A stretch of 64,000 nt of DNA from Ciborinia camelliae (GCA_025890175.1 JANPYM010000001.1:5350909-5414908), one strand, 5' to 3'; shown: positions 24,843 through 36,681, counted from the stretch's first letter. Translations and numbers: made by a program. Notes: a model not told the origin generated them from the sequence alone.

Positions 24843-26252
24843 ATGGCGTGTAATTACTCGCATCGCAGATCAAGAACCTGTTCGGCCCCCGAGGATTATG
24901 ATGATGATCCTCGTACACATACCGTTATTCATCGCCGCGACCGGTCTTCTTCAAGGGAGTATCGCTACCATTTGCCCTTTCTAGATGAACATTTTACCTC
25001 TTCTTTCGGGAGGGAGTTCCTTCCTTCTTCCTTCCCCTCGATACTACGCCCTAGTGGATCCATATCGATATCCTTCAACTCCGGTCCCACAAATCAATAC
25101 ATATGCACTCCTTCCACCACCCCTCCTTGTGGCGCATGCTGTTGTGATTCGCGAGATCAGACGCCTTGTGCGAGATGTATTAGATATATTGGATGTCGGA
25201 ACCGGGAGCCGTCCGCTCGAAGATCACCTCCTAGACGGATTCATGTCAGACATGGGAGGAGGAGGGATGAATCGATTGTGAGGGTTACTTTTGATAGGGA
25301 TGGGGAGGGGGGAAGTGATAGTGGGGAGGATAGAGGAAGAGATAGGGGTCGTAATAGAGGGAGGAATGTGAGGGATAGAACGCCTACTCCTCATCCTCGT
25401 GGGGATTTTGTTGAATCTGATAGAAGGGGGGGTGGAAATGGGAGTAGAGAAAGGGGAAGAGAAAGGAGTGTTGAGAGGGTTAGGGAAAGGGTTGTGGAGC
25501 GTGAATATGTTGAGCCAGTTCAGCAGCCCGCTCCGGTGGTTAGAGAGAGGGATGTGGAACATGTGCATAGAGATCGACGAAGGAGAGAGAGTACGTCCAG
25601 AGATAGGGGAAGAGAAAGGAGTGTTGAGAGGGTTGTGGAAAGAGTTGTGGAGCGTGAATATGCTGAGCCAGCTCAGGAGCCCGCTCCGGTGGTTAGGGAA
25701 AGAAGGAGGGAAAGGGAAAGGGAGAATGGGAGTAGAGGAAGAGACAGGAGTAGGAGGGGAGAAAGAGTGAGGGAAAGGGTCGTGGAGTATGAATATATTG
25801 AACCAGTTCCGGAGCCCGTTCCGGTACCTAGGGAAAGAGTTGTGGAGCATGTGCAAAGGAATGGGTGTAGGAGGGAGAATACGCGTAGAGGTAGGGGAAG
25901 GGGAAGGAGTGTTGTTACATACTATGTGACTAGATACATTCCACAAACCCGATCTGGATCAAGTTCTGAAGGAACACAAAGGATTATAGAGACGGTTCGA
26001 TATGTGCCTAGAAATACCAATCGAGCTCGGTCTAGATCACAACATAGATCAGGATCTCGGGCCAGGAGAATGGGGGTGCGTTACGTCAATGGGGACAGAG
26101 ACCGAGAAAGGGGAAGAAGGGAGAGCAGTAGAATCAGATTGAATAGTGACGAGGAGGAGGTAGAGAGGGTGGTGAGACATAGACGAACCCTTAGCGCTAC
26201 AGGGTTGCGGCCGGGGGAGGGCGTGAGGGTGAGACTCAGGGATAGAGAGTGA
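24843..26252 (+). CDS. Arg/Glu-rich repeat protein of unknown function
   Basis: A single exon of 469 residues. The N-terminal third is mixed and contains a Cys-rich patch (PCGACCCDSRDQTPCARC) that could bind metal. The rest is very rich in Arg, Glu, Ser and Gly. It carries three diverged copies of a module with a core like ERVVEREYVEPVQQPAPVVR followed by RE-rich sequence, at about residues 215-345. RS/RE-rich tracts such as SRDRGRERSVERV resemble RNA-binding and splicing-associated disordered regions. I do not recognise a family. The ATG at 24843 was chosen because the 19 in-frame upstream codons look like leader sequence. The module repeats at DNA level imply growth by tandem duplication. 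The frame has remained open despite biased composition, which supports a real gene. Confidence 0.7.
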   Translation: MACNYSHRRSRTCSAPEDYDDDPRTHTVIHRRDRSSSREYRYHLPFLDEHFTSSFGREFLPSSFPSILRPSGSISISFNSGPTNQYICTPSTTPPCGACCCDSRDQTPCARCIRYIGCRNREPSARRSPPRRIHVRHGRRRDESIVRVTFDRDGEGGSDSGEDRGRDRGRNRGRNVRDRTPTPHPRGDFVESDRRGGGNGSRERGRERSVERVRERVVEREYVEPVQQPAPVVRERDVEHVHRDRRRRESTSRDRGRERSVERVVERVVEREYAEPAQEPAPVVRERRRERERENGSRGRDRSRRGERVRERVVEYEYIEPVPEPVPVPRERVVEHVQRNGCRRENTRRGRGRGRSVVTYYVTRYIPQTRSGSSSEGTQRIIETVRYVPRNTNRARSRSQHRSGSRARRMGVRYVNGDRDRERGRRESSRIRLNSDEEEVERVVRHRRTLSATGLRPGEGVRVRLRDRE

Positions 26253-27697
26253 TTAGAGGAGAGGGGCTGTTCAGATTCTGATTGTGTTGATTAAATTGGA
26301 TAGATTTGAGAATGAATGCATGGTTTTGGTTTGATTTTGAAAAGTATCAGCTGAGGTATGGTTCGAGTGAGTGAAGGCGATTTAATTCATTATCGCTTGT
26401 TGTGAAAGTGGAGATAGGGGATGGAGGAAAACTTGGATCTAAGGTAAAAAGACTAAACGCAAAGATGTCTTGGTTGGATTTGTATAATTGTAGAAGTATT
26501 GGTCGAGTAAAGTCCGATGATAATGCTTGTCAATCCCAATTTCCTTACACAATTATGAATCTTTAATCCAGAACATTGAGTTGAGAATGTATAGAGTTTT
26601 GGATGTTGAATCATTATTGTATATGTTGGTTTGAACAATCAATCATCATCATCTAGGTGATCATGAAGTTAATCAACATAGGGATTAGACGGGTTCACGA
26701 AAGAGGAGAGAAATATAGAATAGTAATAAGAAGGAGATCAAGAGATATTACATTTAGAAGGAAGTATATTGTATGAGTAAAGGGGCCCGATACATAACAA
26801 TCCTGTGTCTGGCCAGAAAAATGGGAAGGCTATTGGGTTGGAAAGGCGTGAGGGCAAGAGGAAAGGGTGTTCAACAATATGTGAAATTTGAAGAATCTGG
26901 TGAAGATAAGATACGTCGACGGATACTATGTGCGGAAGTGGAGCTAGTCTTAATATGGCTTAGGGGTGGGTAACACTCAATAGGGTAGTGCAGAGCCTCT
27001 CGACCTACCTTAATCTAGATAATCCAATCTAACCTTATGCTTCCCACATTCCCTGAAATGAGCCATTCTCTTGACCGAATTCTTATATTCAGAATTTAAA
27101 ATTGCTTGAGGAATTATTCTGCACCGATAACTTGTTACTCATCTTTGCTTCATTGAACCTATTACTGGTTCTCTGAATTGGTTTCTTCCTCGGAGTTGTG
27201 AAAGTCCACTGCCGTAGTAGGTAATACAATGAACGGACACGGAAAAGGACACGGAAGTGGGATTTGGAAATGTCTTATATGCGAAGACTGAGAGGTTAAA
27301 AAAGAATATGGGTTGGATAATGGTATGTGGTGTGATATGCTTGCGGCTCGTTGCATCATGGCCTGCCTTACTATCGCCCTCGAGCTTTACCCCTCTTTAT
27401 CTCTATTATTTTTCCTTTTTTTTTCGTTTTAGTTCCTTTCCATGTTCTATATATGATTTCGCATTGGAAAATAAGTCTCGAAGTAACGAGCACCAACTTT
27501 GCAGGAAGAAAGTATTGGATCTCGGTTCAAAACAAATGGTATCTTGTCATGAGACTATACCCGGGATTAAAAATGGCTCAAAGGCTGACTTTCCGTCCTG
27601 GCACTCCAGTATTCAGTTTTCAACCGTTATGCGAGTATGCAAATCTTTCCGAACAGTCAACCAAAAATCAGGAATACCTTGATCTACACACTTGGAA
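26253..27697. other. intergenic, no convincing gene
   Basis: No gene is supported. Short frames lack domains. The right end holds the presumed promoter of the CorA-like gene, with a T/C-rich block near 27390-27440. Confidence 0.45.
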
Positions 27698-29680
27698 ATG
27701 TCGCAGAGAGATAATCACAATGAGGCTTCTCAGGCAGATGCCATCGAGATCACCGATGTGGTCCGAGTACCACAAGCTATTGTTCTCGAGAGGATGTTGA
27801 GTTCGCTAGAGCGGATTGAGGAATTACTGAAAAAGAATTCCAATGGTGACAACAAGAAAGATGTATCGAGCGACGATAATATCTTTGATAACGATACGAA
27901 GAAGCATAAAGACTTAAAGTCACAACCCCATTCAAAGAGTACTGACGATGTATCGAGAGTGGTGCGTAGCGGTGATAATCGTACCGATCCATTTGTATTG
28001 ATGTATCGCAACGAACCCAAGAAGTGTACAGTTAATGATATCCCGGGGTACCAAGCCCTCCCAACCTATCTTGCCGAATTGCCACCTGATCCTTCGGGGA
28101 TGCTTAACCTGATGGTATCTAAAGACTGGTTAGAGAAAGAGACTTTGCAACAAGCCATATTCTACTTTGAGAAGTTCTGGATGTTCTTACAGAAGATGAA
28201 GGGATGCAATCGCCCGAATCATTATGACTGTCAATCATCGAGACGGATTCACATTATCGACTACACTATTGCGGATGCAAGTTCTACCACATTTAATGAT
28301 TGTGTTCTTGATTGCGCGGATTGTGAGCTTTTGATTCATCCATAACATCATTATAATGAAAATGCTAACATTTGGGAGATGGGGGCTTGCAAAGCCATCG
28401 TGTTAGGTGGCAACTTAATCAAGATTGCATCGTATATTACCGAAATATCATTGACAAACAGGACATAAACTCGGCTGCCCTAATGGATAGTCTCACTGCT
28501 GATATATGTCATACGATGTAAGTGATTTGACCTCAATCTAAAAATAGCCGAACAAGTCATCTTAATAGAATTTGTGAAGGATTATCTAATGCAGATGGGG
28601 ATTTTGATGGCGAGAAGTGGGAATACCTTTTGTTTGCCAACGCGCATTTCAAAGATATGGTTAAGGATCATTTGGCGTGTGTGGCTGGATCCGGGGATAA
28701 TTTTCATTTTGATAATCTTTTTGATACCAATCTCTTTCAGCTTGATGATCTTGAGAGCCCCCACCTGTCAAAATTGGATACATGGAAGTGTGGGGAACTG
28801 TTTCCTGGCCAAGGACGATCATCTGGATTTGTATACAGGCGGAAAAATATCAAGGTAAGATTATAGTGTCCTAGTTATATTATGAACCATGATTAGAGTT
28901 AACTAGTTCCGATAGATATTGCTTTACAGCACTGGCACCAAAAGGTCCCTTCTAGTTCTCGCTCCATCTGGGTTTCTAAACGATGATCTGCAATTGGAAT
29001 CATATTTGGCCCCCAGTCATCCCCGAAACAAAGCAGTCATGTTATCCCTAGTGGTGCTCGCAGCTACAGTGGAAATACTATTCTGCTGGCGAGTGCTTAA
29101 TGATAAAATGGATGATTTGTTGAAGACAAACGAAATCATTGACTTCATAAATCCGGGCGAATATGTCCACCAACTATACGATCCATCAAACTTTTTCAAG
29201 TCAAGGTTCTATTTCTGGGCTATAGGCTATTTTATCGCCTTTGATGACCAGATCAGCCTCAATATACAGGCGGTTGATGACTTTGCTTCGCCGAAAGCAA
29301 GACGCTGGAATGGAAAGTTGACAGATCCTTGGTTTGCTGAGGGATTGGAAAGCTATTGTGAGTCCCTGGATCAGGTTCGACAACGATTTCGGAAAAACCA
29401 GAAGCACTTAGAATCACTGCGTGATGGTGTGGGTACTACCAATAAATTGTTAATGGATGCTGCTGACTATTATTGAACCGTATAGCTATATAATGGTAGC
29501 ACCGTTATGGAAAGCAGACAATCTAGAGTGCTCGGAGAAAATGTTAGATTGCCGACATTTGTGAGCATTTTCTTCCTACCTCTTGGATTCTGTGCGGTAA
29601 GTCTTAATATTTCTTCGACGTATAACTTTACTGACTAGTCTAAGTCTGTCTGGAGCATTCCATCTGTCAATACACGCTGA
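27698..29680 (+). CDS. CorA-like membrane protein, apparently truncated by TGA
   Basis: Six exons can be built: 27698-28322, 28379-28517, 28569-28854, 28916-29428, 29486-29596 and 29645-29680. They give 569 residues before an in-frame TGA. The order of motifs follows fungal CorA-like proteins. Segments IHIIDYTIADASSTTFNDCV and EKWEYLLFANAHFKDMV form the cytosolic part. ESRQSRVLGENVRLPTFVSI leads into the first membrane helix (FVSIFFLPLGFCASVWSI). In this family a second helix follows closely and the pair forms the C-terminal anchor. Here the stop at 29678-29680 falls in the linker, and an intact second helix is encoded in the same frame just after it. A C-to-T change of CGA would explain it. 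Donor GTGGGT at 29429 is weak. The predicted function is unknown; ion transport is not shown, and the GMN motif of true CorA was not seen. Confidence 0.65.
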
Positions 29681-30390
29681 CCAGGTTTGCAAACTGTTGT
29701 AACAGTTACGGGAGCATTTGCAACCTCTACTTTCGTGGTTGTCTCTAATTTGGATCGATTGATATGGTTGGTCAAAATAGCTTTCGAGCAACCTCGAAAT
29801 TATTTGATTGCAAAAATGTTGGCACATGCAGCAGTTTCTGATCCACCGCTATTGACCATTCAAGCCACTTTTGAAGGGAAAAAAAACTTGAATAACCCAA
29901 AGACAAGAACAAGGAAAAGTGGGCCAACAGATCAAAAGCATTCGAGTCGTTTCCTCGCTCGGACATGCCTTCAAGACCTACGCATTGGTTATTATTCATG
30001 TTTGCCATCAAGATTTGCGCCTCATACATAGCATTGCAGACCAGTCGACTAATTTCTTGGATGGCAGTAAAAGCAAATGTTCTCTCTAAGAAGATGGCCA
30101 AAACTTTTACTTCAACCGACAATGTTGCGCTGAAATCCGCCAATGCGATACATCACCCTGATGGAGTCACGGAGCATGAGGATGTCAACAACGCCGTCCA
30201 AGAAGCAAGCATACCCGGGGAAAATGACATGGCAAAGATTCTTTCTGAACCACTGCAAGAAAAAGACCAAAACTCGAGTTTGGCAGATTTGACAGGTGTG
30301 GTTGTCGCCAAAGATGGAGATACCGCGAATGACTCCTTGAGTATAGCTATAGCTACTCCTCTGCCAGCGTCTGATACCATTTCATTGTGA
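29681..30390 (+). pseudogene. 3' remnant of the CorA-like gene
   Basis: Directly after the TGA the same frame continues into a hydrophobic helix (QTVVTVTGAFATSTFVVVSN) and a basic stretch. A second change of register is needed between about 29895 and 29908 to reach EKWANRSKAFESFPRSD and the long hydrophilic tail that ends at 30390. Both the tail and the helix look like normal C-terminal parts of fungal CorA-like proteins. Either the gene carries two lesions (nonsense plus frameshift), or an unrecognised intron removes the shift while the TGA remains. I found no donor/acceptor pair that repairs both. Confidence 0.5.
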
Positions 30391-31868
30391 GCCCGACAGA
30401 CATCATAAAAATTGTTTTCTTCTATTATCATAATCTCCCTTCGGTTTCGTCGATCATTGTTCATCAATTTTCTCCTAGGCTTGCAGACAAAGACAAAGTC
30501 TCTCTAGCCCAAAATTCATCACGAAAAAAAGAAAATCATCGGAAGGTCAGAATACGGCTTCATCCATTCAATTCAAACAAGCTAATCGACTCCACAGTAA
30601 ATTATTTCATAATTCCAAGTCAACCCACACAGAAATTCCACATGGAGATAGTTTCGTTCTTCGAAAGAGCCTAGACACCCCAATGATTTCTAAACAAATA
30701 CGAATCCAATCTTTCAATACAATTTGGAGAACCAGGAAAGATTTCGAATTATGCCTGCCCTACTATCCCACTCGAAATTAAACGCTCATCCAGTCATCTA
30801 AATCAAAACTGCTCTGTTCTGCAAGATTCTGGAAGGATATGCCGGCCAAAAATGTGTGCGATTTTCCATGTCAACTGAAAAGAACTTGGCTAAAAACCCA
30901 TCTATCCGAGTACTTCTCTCTTTCTCTTTCTAGGGCAACTTAAAAATACATCATCAGCGAAAAGAAAAAGAACGTCAAGCTCAATTTACATTCCATCCAA
31001 TCATCTCCTCATTTTCATTTTCCACATACAAATTCCAGCATTCGAGTCGAACATAGGTTAGCATAGAGAGGGAGCGCCTTGAGCGATGGTCAAAGTTCCC
31101 TCCAATTCAAGTTTGAGGATATATCATACGAGCTTTGAGTATGACCAATAATAGCCCTCGCCTATAGCTCGTTCTTATTATTAGCTATATTCCTTTACAA
31201 TCTCCTTTACAGCTTATACTGCGCAACTCGTAGAACTTTATGGATTTAAACAATCCAGTTAATATTCGTTTTGTATAATTAATAAGGTGTTTGAAAATAT
31301 ATATGTTAGAGATAATTATCAACATACCATACCAATCTTTCCAGCCCAGGGCATCCATCCTCCCCTTCCAGCTCCTTTTATTTCTATGATTGATTATAGA
31401 TACCTATTACCTACTACTACTAGGTATTTACTCGAGTAATCAAGTCCAGTTATGGCATTTTCCATTCTTTATTTTTCTTGACAATCTAGATTAACTCGAT
31501 CTTCGAAATCGATTTTTCATATCTCGTCTTAGAAGTTAGGTTAGATCCATCAAGCGAGTCGGATATATAAAATCTATATGAGTATGGAATATTGATTTCA
31601 TTTCCTGGGACTTGGACTTGAATTTGAATTTCAAGTGGGGATATTTTTATCTACCTATCTAATGAGACTTGATGTCGATGTAAATGTAGATGTAAATGAT
31701 ATTTATTTTAGGTAGTGTTAGGAACTACCAGGATTATTAGCCCAGGTATAGAGTGTCATACGCGTCACATAGGATCATGGAGGTGAAATCGTAGATATGC
31801 AATCTGATAAAAGAACTATGCTGAAGAGGAAAGGATCCTCTTGGAAAGAACACTATCTAATATAGACG

Positions 31869-31909
31869 TTGATCATGTGATCATGGTGGTCACATGATCA
31901 ATCACGTGA
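31869..31909. promoter_or_regulatory. inverted repeat plus CACGTG palindrome
   Basis: TTGATCATGTGA (31869-31880) and its exact complement TCACATGATCAA (31890-31901) enclose 9 bases, and the perfect palindrome TCACGTGA follows at 31902-31909. CACGTG is the classic bHLH (E-box) site. The arrangement looks like an operator or cruciform, yet no coding gene starts nearby. Confidence 0.4.
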
Positions 31910-33441
31910 CTGTCATACTAGGCAGGGGCCTTGGCGTGACATAGAGCTAGAGAGAGTATTGATATTTAAGCACCTGTAGTTTCTCTTCCCGATACGAATT
32001 CTTTTCCTCTTTATATCTATCTAGTTTACAGGTTACTAGATACAATACAATACAATTACAATCCCTAAGATTACAATTCCGTTTTCTCGATACTTAATTT
32101 ATTCTTACTCCATGGATTGAGTTTTTATATATATAAATATAAATAAATTAAATTAAAATAAATTAAATTAAACACATAAAAACCATCATTGGCATAATTA
32201 CCTACCTATCTATCTATCTAAATAATACATACATACAAGCTTTAAATAAACCACTTCAACTTCAACTTCAACCACTTCAACCACTTAAACCAACCAACCA
32301 ACCAACCAACCAATAATAGCCTACCTAGTCTTCAAGTTCGCTCAGCTTATAACTCGTACTAAGACTAAGACTAAGACTAAGACTAAGCTAAAGCCAAAGA
32401 AATCGGACTCGAACTCGGAAGTTTTATATTAATTAGTAACTTGTAACTTAAAATAAAAAAACGAATGATATTATTCTTATTCTTATTCTTATTATTATTC
32501 TTATTATTCATATTATTATTCATTAGATACTAACTAACCAACTAACTTAAAAATAAGCGTTCAAGTTTTATACTCCTAGTAAGTACCTAGCTTATTGAAA
32601 TGTAATATAAATGTAATATAAATTCAATATAAATGTAATCATGATATAAATTCAATAAGTTATAACTACCTAGGTAGGTAGCTAATATTTTCGTAAACGA
32701 TTTTTTTCAAGTTCTTTCTCTACCGTACGTAATACGTAATACGTACTAGTATTAAAGTTATTTATATGATATATCTAGATAGCATACATAGTATAATAGT
32801 ATATACAACATAAGGTAAGGTAGCGAGCGAGCGTGTAAACTTTAAAGCCCTCCCTCCAGCTATAAATATAAATATAAATTTACTTTTCTACTGGCATACC
32901 CGTACTTTGTGAACGGCCAATTAGCACTGGCATCCGTTTTATATAGTTAGTGAATGAAGTGTTGATTTTGGATTTTTTATTTTTTATTTTTTTTATTAAA
33001 CTACATACCTATCTACCTACCTAGCCATCCTATCATATCCCATACCATCCTATCATATCCCATACCATCCTATCCCTATCCCTATCCCTATCCCTATCCC
33101 CATCCCCATCCCAATCCCTATCCTAATCCATCCATTCCTATCTCATCTCCAACCCATCCATCACTCCATACACCCATCACTCCATCTACATATGTATCTA
33201 CATGTATAATGTAGATATGTATGTATGTATAATAAAATACCATTCATAAATGTATATGTAAATATTTCCCTCCCCCTCCTCCTCCCCTCCTTCCTTCCCC
33301 CCCTCTCTCCCCACCTCTCCCCCACCCCCACCTCACCTCCCCCCACCCCAAAAAAAACGATCAAGGTACGATCAAGGTATCTCATAAAAAAAAATCCATC
33401 CAGTTATCTCTCTCTCTCATCATCTCTCTCTCATCATCCAT

Positions 33442-33504
33442 ATCATGCAAATCATGCAAATCCTGCAAATCATGCAAATCCTGCAAATCCTGCAAATCAT
33501 GCAA
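33442..33504. repeat. 9-bp tandem repeat, seven units
   Basis: Seven tandem units of ATCATGCAA or ATCCTGCAA occur without interruption. The first type overlaps ATGCAAAT, the octamer motif, but this is probably incidental to a young minisatellite. Confidence 0.8.
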
Positions 33505-33726
33505 ATCATTCCTTCGTAAATATGTGCATGTATATGCATATCCGGCGGGTGTTCCAGAAAAAAAAAAATCCAACCCTCAGCCAGGAAAATGACATCAAAA
33601 AAGACAGACCAGACCAGATAGATCAAAGCCGACCAGATCAGACCAGACCAGGCCCGACCAGACCAACCAAAGAAAAAACTCGACGCCCGCCCGACCCTCA
33701 AAGCAAAAAAAAAAAAAAAAAAAAAA

Positions 33727-33736
33727 NNNNNNNNNN
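33727..33736. other. assembly gap (10 N)
   Basis: Ten Ns sit between a long A run on the left and another on the right. The true gap size is unknown; homopolymer collapse is the likely cause. Any frame spanning it is meaningless. Confidence 0.98.
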
Positions 33737-34062
33737 AAAAAAAAAAAAAAAAAAAAACTCCACGCCGTATGCCAAATCCGGATGATACCAATCCAGACGG
33801 AAAAGAAAAAAAAAGGGTAAAGGAAGCCAAAACAAGTAAAGTAAGGTAAGCAATCTGTGCGATTCGTCATTGTGACGGACGAATGCCGATCCATCCTGGA
33901 TCAACCAAACAAAATCTGGATTCCCCAACGCCAATTCCTTCTTTCGGATATCTCCTACTCCAGTCATCCATGCATGCATTCGTCAAATTACCCCCCAATC
34001 ATCTCTCCTGCAACCACCCTTTCGTCCCACAATCTCACCATCACCACGACTCTTGAAATTCC

Positions 34063-35532
34063 TTAAAGTCCCCCCACAAAAACATCCTCATCATCAATAT
34101 CCATATCGGCGATTGTCGTGCCCAAGGCCTCTTGTCCCTGCCTAATCAAATCCTTCATCTGTCTATCAAACTTCCTCATCATCTCATCTTGTTCTCTCTC
34201 CTCCTTCAACTGTTTTGCCTTCCATGCTGCCGCTTCTCTAGCTGCCGGACTGTCATTTGCGATAACAGTTGGTCCTGTTTTGGGACTATTGGGTGTCCAG
34301 CGAGGAATACGAGAACCGCCAGGAGAGGGGATATGTGAAATACTTTCGCGGCAAGGTGTTGAATAGGTTGTTTGATATGTTGGTCTTCTTGGTGCACCCA
34401 TATTACTTGATGTGAATTGAGGTGAAACCAAATGTCTCCTACCCGAAATGGAAGCTGTGGGTACGCTGCATCTAGCGATTCCACTTCTCTGTTGTGACAA
34501 TCTGGATCTTTGGGCTTGAGATTGTGGGATCGTGAAAGCATCTGCTGGTACAGTTGGATATTGTTGCATGAGTGGATAATCTGGTTTTGGTGGTTGAGGT
34601 GGAGGAACAACTACCCAATTTCTCGACATATCATCTGGACCTGATTGGGCAGTAAAACTAGTCTGTCGTCTCTTTGCTGGTCTTGGTTGTGTAGTATCTT
34701 CTTGCGGTGCGACATAATGTTGATCCATATAATTCTCAACCATACCACCCATTTGAAATCCACTCGGTACAGGCGTAGCATGAGATTTCTCATTCTCCCA
34801 CATCTTATCTCTCGTCTCGTCCACAGGTACCGGTTGAATCGGGGTCGCTGATCCAAAAATATATCCTGTTCCACCTCCAGCTTGAAATCCTCTAAAAGGG
34901 ATATTTGCACAAAATTCCCAAACCTTTCCCACCATGCCACCAACAGCCTCAAGCGCAGGTTTAATCCAACTCTTCTGATTAACCTTCGCATGTCCCCGAA
35001 CTCTCGCCCTACCATTCTCATCCCGATATAATTGACCCTCTCCCTCTCCCTCTCCCTCCACCTCAAGAGTTTCCTTCACATCACTCAACTCTCGTCGATA
35101 TTTGATATCACCATAATCACTTTCTCTTCCCAAATCCCGATTTTGTAAATTGGCTTGTGGTGTATCCAATCCTCCTGCCAATTGATATTTCGTATTAACA
35201 AATGGCATCGGACTTCCCGGGGCAATTAAATTGGAATCTCCATCATCAAATTGATTTCCTCGTTCGTATGCGTATTCGTAGGGTAAACTATCTCTCATCC
35301 TCTTTCTTCCGACGATTGTACCTCCTCCACCTAACATATCTATACTTGTCGTCGATCGTGTATCCAATAGATATAGAGAGGAGGTCGCAGATGCGGTTGG
35401 TGTTGATGGAGGCATATAAATGTTTGATTTTGCACCAGACAGATGAGGGACGTCATGTTGAGGTGGTGATTCGAGACCCAGAGTACCAGGCATATTTTCG
35501 GATGGTGGAAGGGAATTTAGGAAATATGACAT
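34063..35532 (-). CDS. conserved-looking nuclear-type hypothetical protein
   Basis: A single exon of 489 residues begins MSYFLNSLPPSENMPGTLGL. Most of it is Ser/Pro/Gln-rich and probably disordered. One ordered-looking block, VGGMVGKVWEFCANIPFRGF followed by QAGGGTGY, lies near residues 198-225 and is the part most likely to be conserved. A basic GRKRMRD patch near 74-80 and KRRQ near 285 could serve as nuclear localisation signals. The C-terminus has a Lys/Glu-rich coiled-coil-like helix (AAWKAKQLKEEREQDEMMRK) and ends in an acidic tail (DMDIDDEDVFVGGL). I do not recognise a named family and give no function. The frame is long and intact on the minus strand, with its promoter in the 35.5-36.7 kb interval. 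Confidence 0.75.
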   Translation of the reverse strand: MSYFLNSLPPSENMPGTLGLESPPQHDVPHLSGAKSNIYMPPSTPTASATSSLYLLDTRSTTSIDMLGGGGTIVGRKRMRDSLPYEYAYERGNQFDDGDSNLIAPGSPMPFVNTKYQLAGGLDTPQANLQNRDLGRESDYGDIKYRRELSDVKETLEVEGEGEGEGQLYRDENGRARVRGHAKVNQKSWIKPALEAVGGMVGKVWEFCANIPFRGFQAGGGTGYIFGSATPIQPVPVDETRDKMWENEKSHATPVPSGFQMGGMVENYMDQHYVAPQEDTTQPRPAKRRQTSFTAQSGPDDMSRNWVVVPPPQPPKPDYPLMQQYPTVPADAFTIPQSQAQRSRLSQQRSGIARCSVPTASISGRRHLVSPQFTSSNMGAPRRPTYQTTYSTPCRESISHIPSPGGSRIPRWTPNSPKTGPTVIANDSPAAREAAAWKAKQLKEEREQDEMMRKFDRQMKDLIRQGQEALGTTIADMDIDDEDVFVGGL

Positions 35533-36681
35533 TTTCCTTGGTTGTCGAGATTGTTTGATGGATGGAGGGTTTAGAAGTTGATGTCAACAGATTTATTAAG
35601 ATTCATCAAGGTGATAAGTCGAACGGTACGGCAGATGATGAAGCTTCCCGAGGCTGACAACTTTGTTACAGTAAACCAAAACGAGGCGTCGCAGATATCG
35701 TAATCAGTAATCGGTAAGGTTTACGGTTGTATGGATGTATCAGTATTATTGAATACTACCTAGGGACAATATTCTAATCGGATCAGATCTCAATACACGA
35801 CAGGGCCATATTGAATATCCAAACCTCATAAAAACAATTGAATGAATACTGGTGCGTCAAGGAATTGAATCCAAACAACACATGAGGGGATGTTCTTCTA
35901 TCGTGATATCGTGAAGGTATTATGTATGATATTATTCCAAAGAATGGGGGAGATGAAGAAGAAAAAAAGGTACTGGTAAGAGTTGTAGATGAAGAGAAAA
36001 AGAAAAGGAAGCAGATAATTTTGTGGTAGATGGACAACTTTTATCGAGGGTTCAAAGGTTCCAAATCACTAAAAAGGTGGAGAGTTTTATGAGTGCAGGT
36101 GAGTGCCCACCGCCTACTGCCCACTGCCCACTGCCCACTACTGCTGCTTACTACTGCTGCTCACTACTGCCCAGTGGAGTTGGAACTTGGAAGAGGCTGG
36201 AATATGGAGCCTTGGTAGATGTGGGGCCGAAGCAGCTGGAGCGAGCTATCAATAATTAATCAATTTAATAATTCAATAATGATGAGCTGTGCAGTAGTGT
36301 AAATAATACCAAAGTTAACCAGTGAGTGTAGTATATGAACTGTTGCCGTGGTGAATGAAAACTTTGGGATTGGATTCAATATCAACAAATCATGTTACGC
36401 GATTTCGCGCCTTTGTCAATCAATCCTACAGTAGGTACCTAGGTAAGGTTCAAGGAATAGTCATCATTTAACCACTCAAGTATGGGTATATCTTCATCAT
36501 TCTATTCCTCTATGGTATCCATGACTCCATTGTTCATTCCAAAGTAATGTAACTCCCCAAAAGTATCATACTGGCATTTGGTATCTATTGCAAAAAAAAA
36601 CCCAAAACCACTTTCATCTCTCCTCTACCAATTCCCTCTGTCACTGGTACAGTAGTGCCCTTTCATCTCCTTGATAATTAC
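35533..36681. other. intergenic, no gene seen
   Basis: This separates the 3' end of the HD-domain gene from the 5' end of the upstream hypothetical, both on the minus strand. It holds a short CTGCCCACTGCC-type repeat at 36107-36172 and TAGGTACCTAGG at about 36433. No gene is recognised. Confidence 0.5.

Larger units (their letters stand above)
30391..34062. other. 3.7-kb repeat-rich gene desert
   Basis: No coding region is supported. It lies between two convergent genes and is made largely of low-complexity blocks. These include AACC repeats near 32290-32315, GACTAA repeats near 32360-32390, TTATTC repeats near 32465-32525 and ATGTAATATAA repeats near 32600-32650. CCCTAT repeats at 33071-33100, C/T-rich sequence near 33265-33350 and ACCAG repeats near 33610-33665 follow. 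An inverted repeat with an adjacent E-box lies at 31869-31909. A non-coding transcript is possible but not shown. Confidence 0.55.

Noticed and set aside
25224..25946. 240-codon minus-strand frame opposite the Arg-rich protein
   Set aside because: It is the antisense of an RE-repeat and consists of Pro/Ser/Phe/Asn low complexity. The plus frame is longer and starts in non-repetitive sequence.
33071..33105. CCCTAT repeats as an interstitial telomere
   Set aside because: Fungal telomeres are usually CCCTAA; the unit here is CCCTAT drifting to CCCCAT, and it lies among other unrelated microsatellites.
33225..33830. Open frames crossing the N gap
   Set aside because: They translate poly-A/poly-T and unknown bases and are built from microsatellites.
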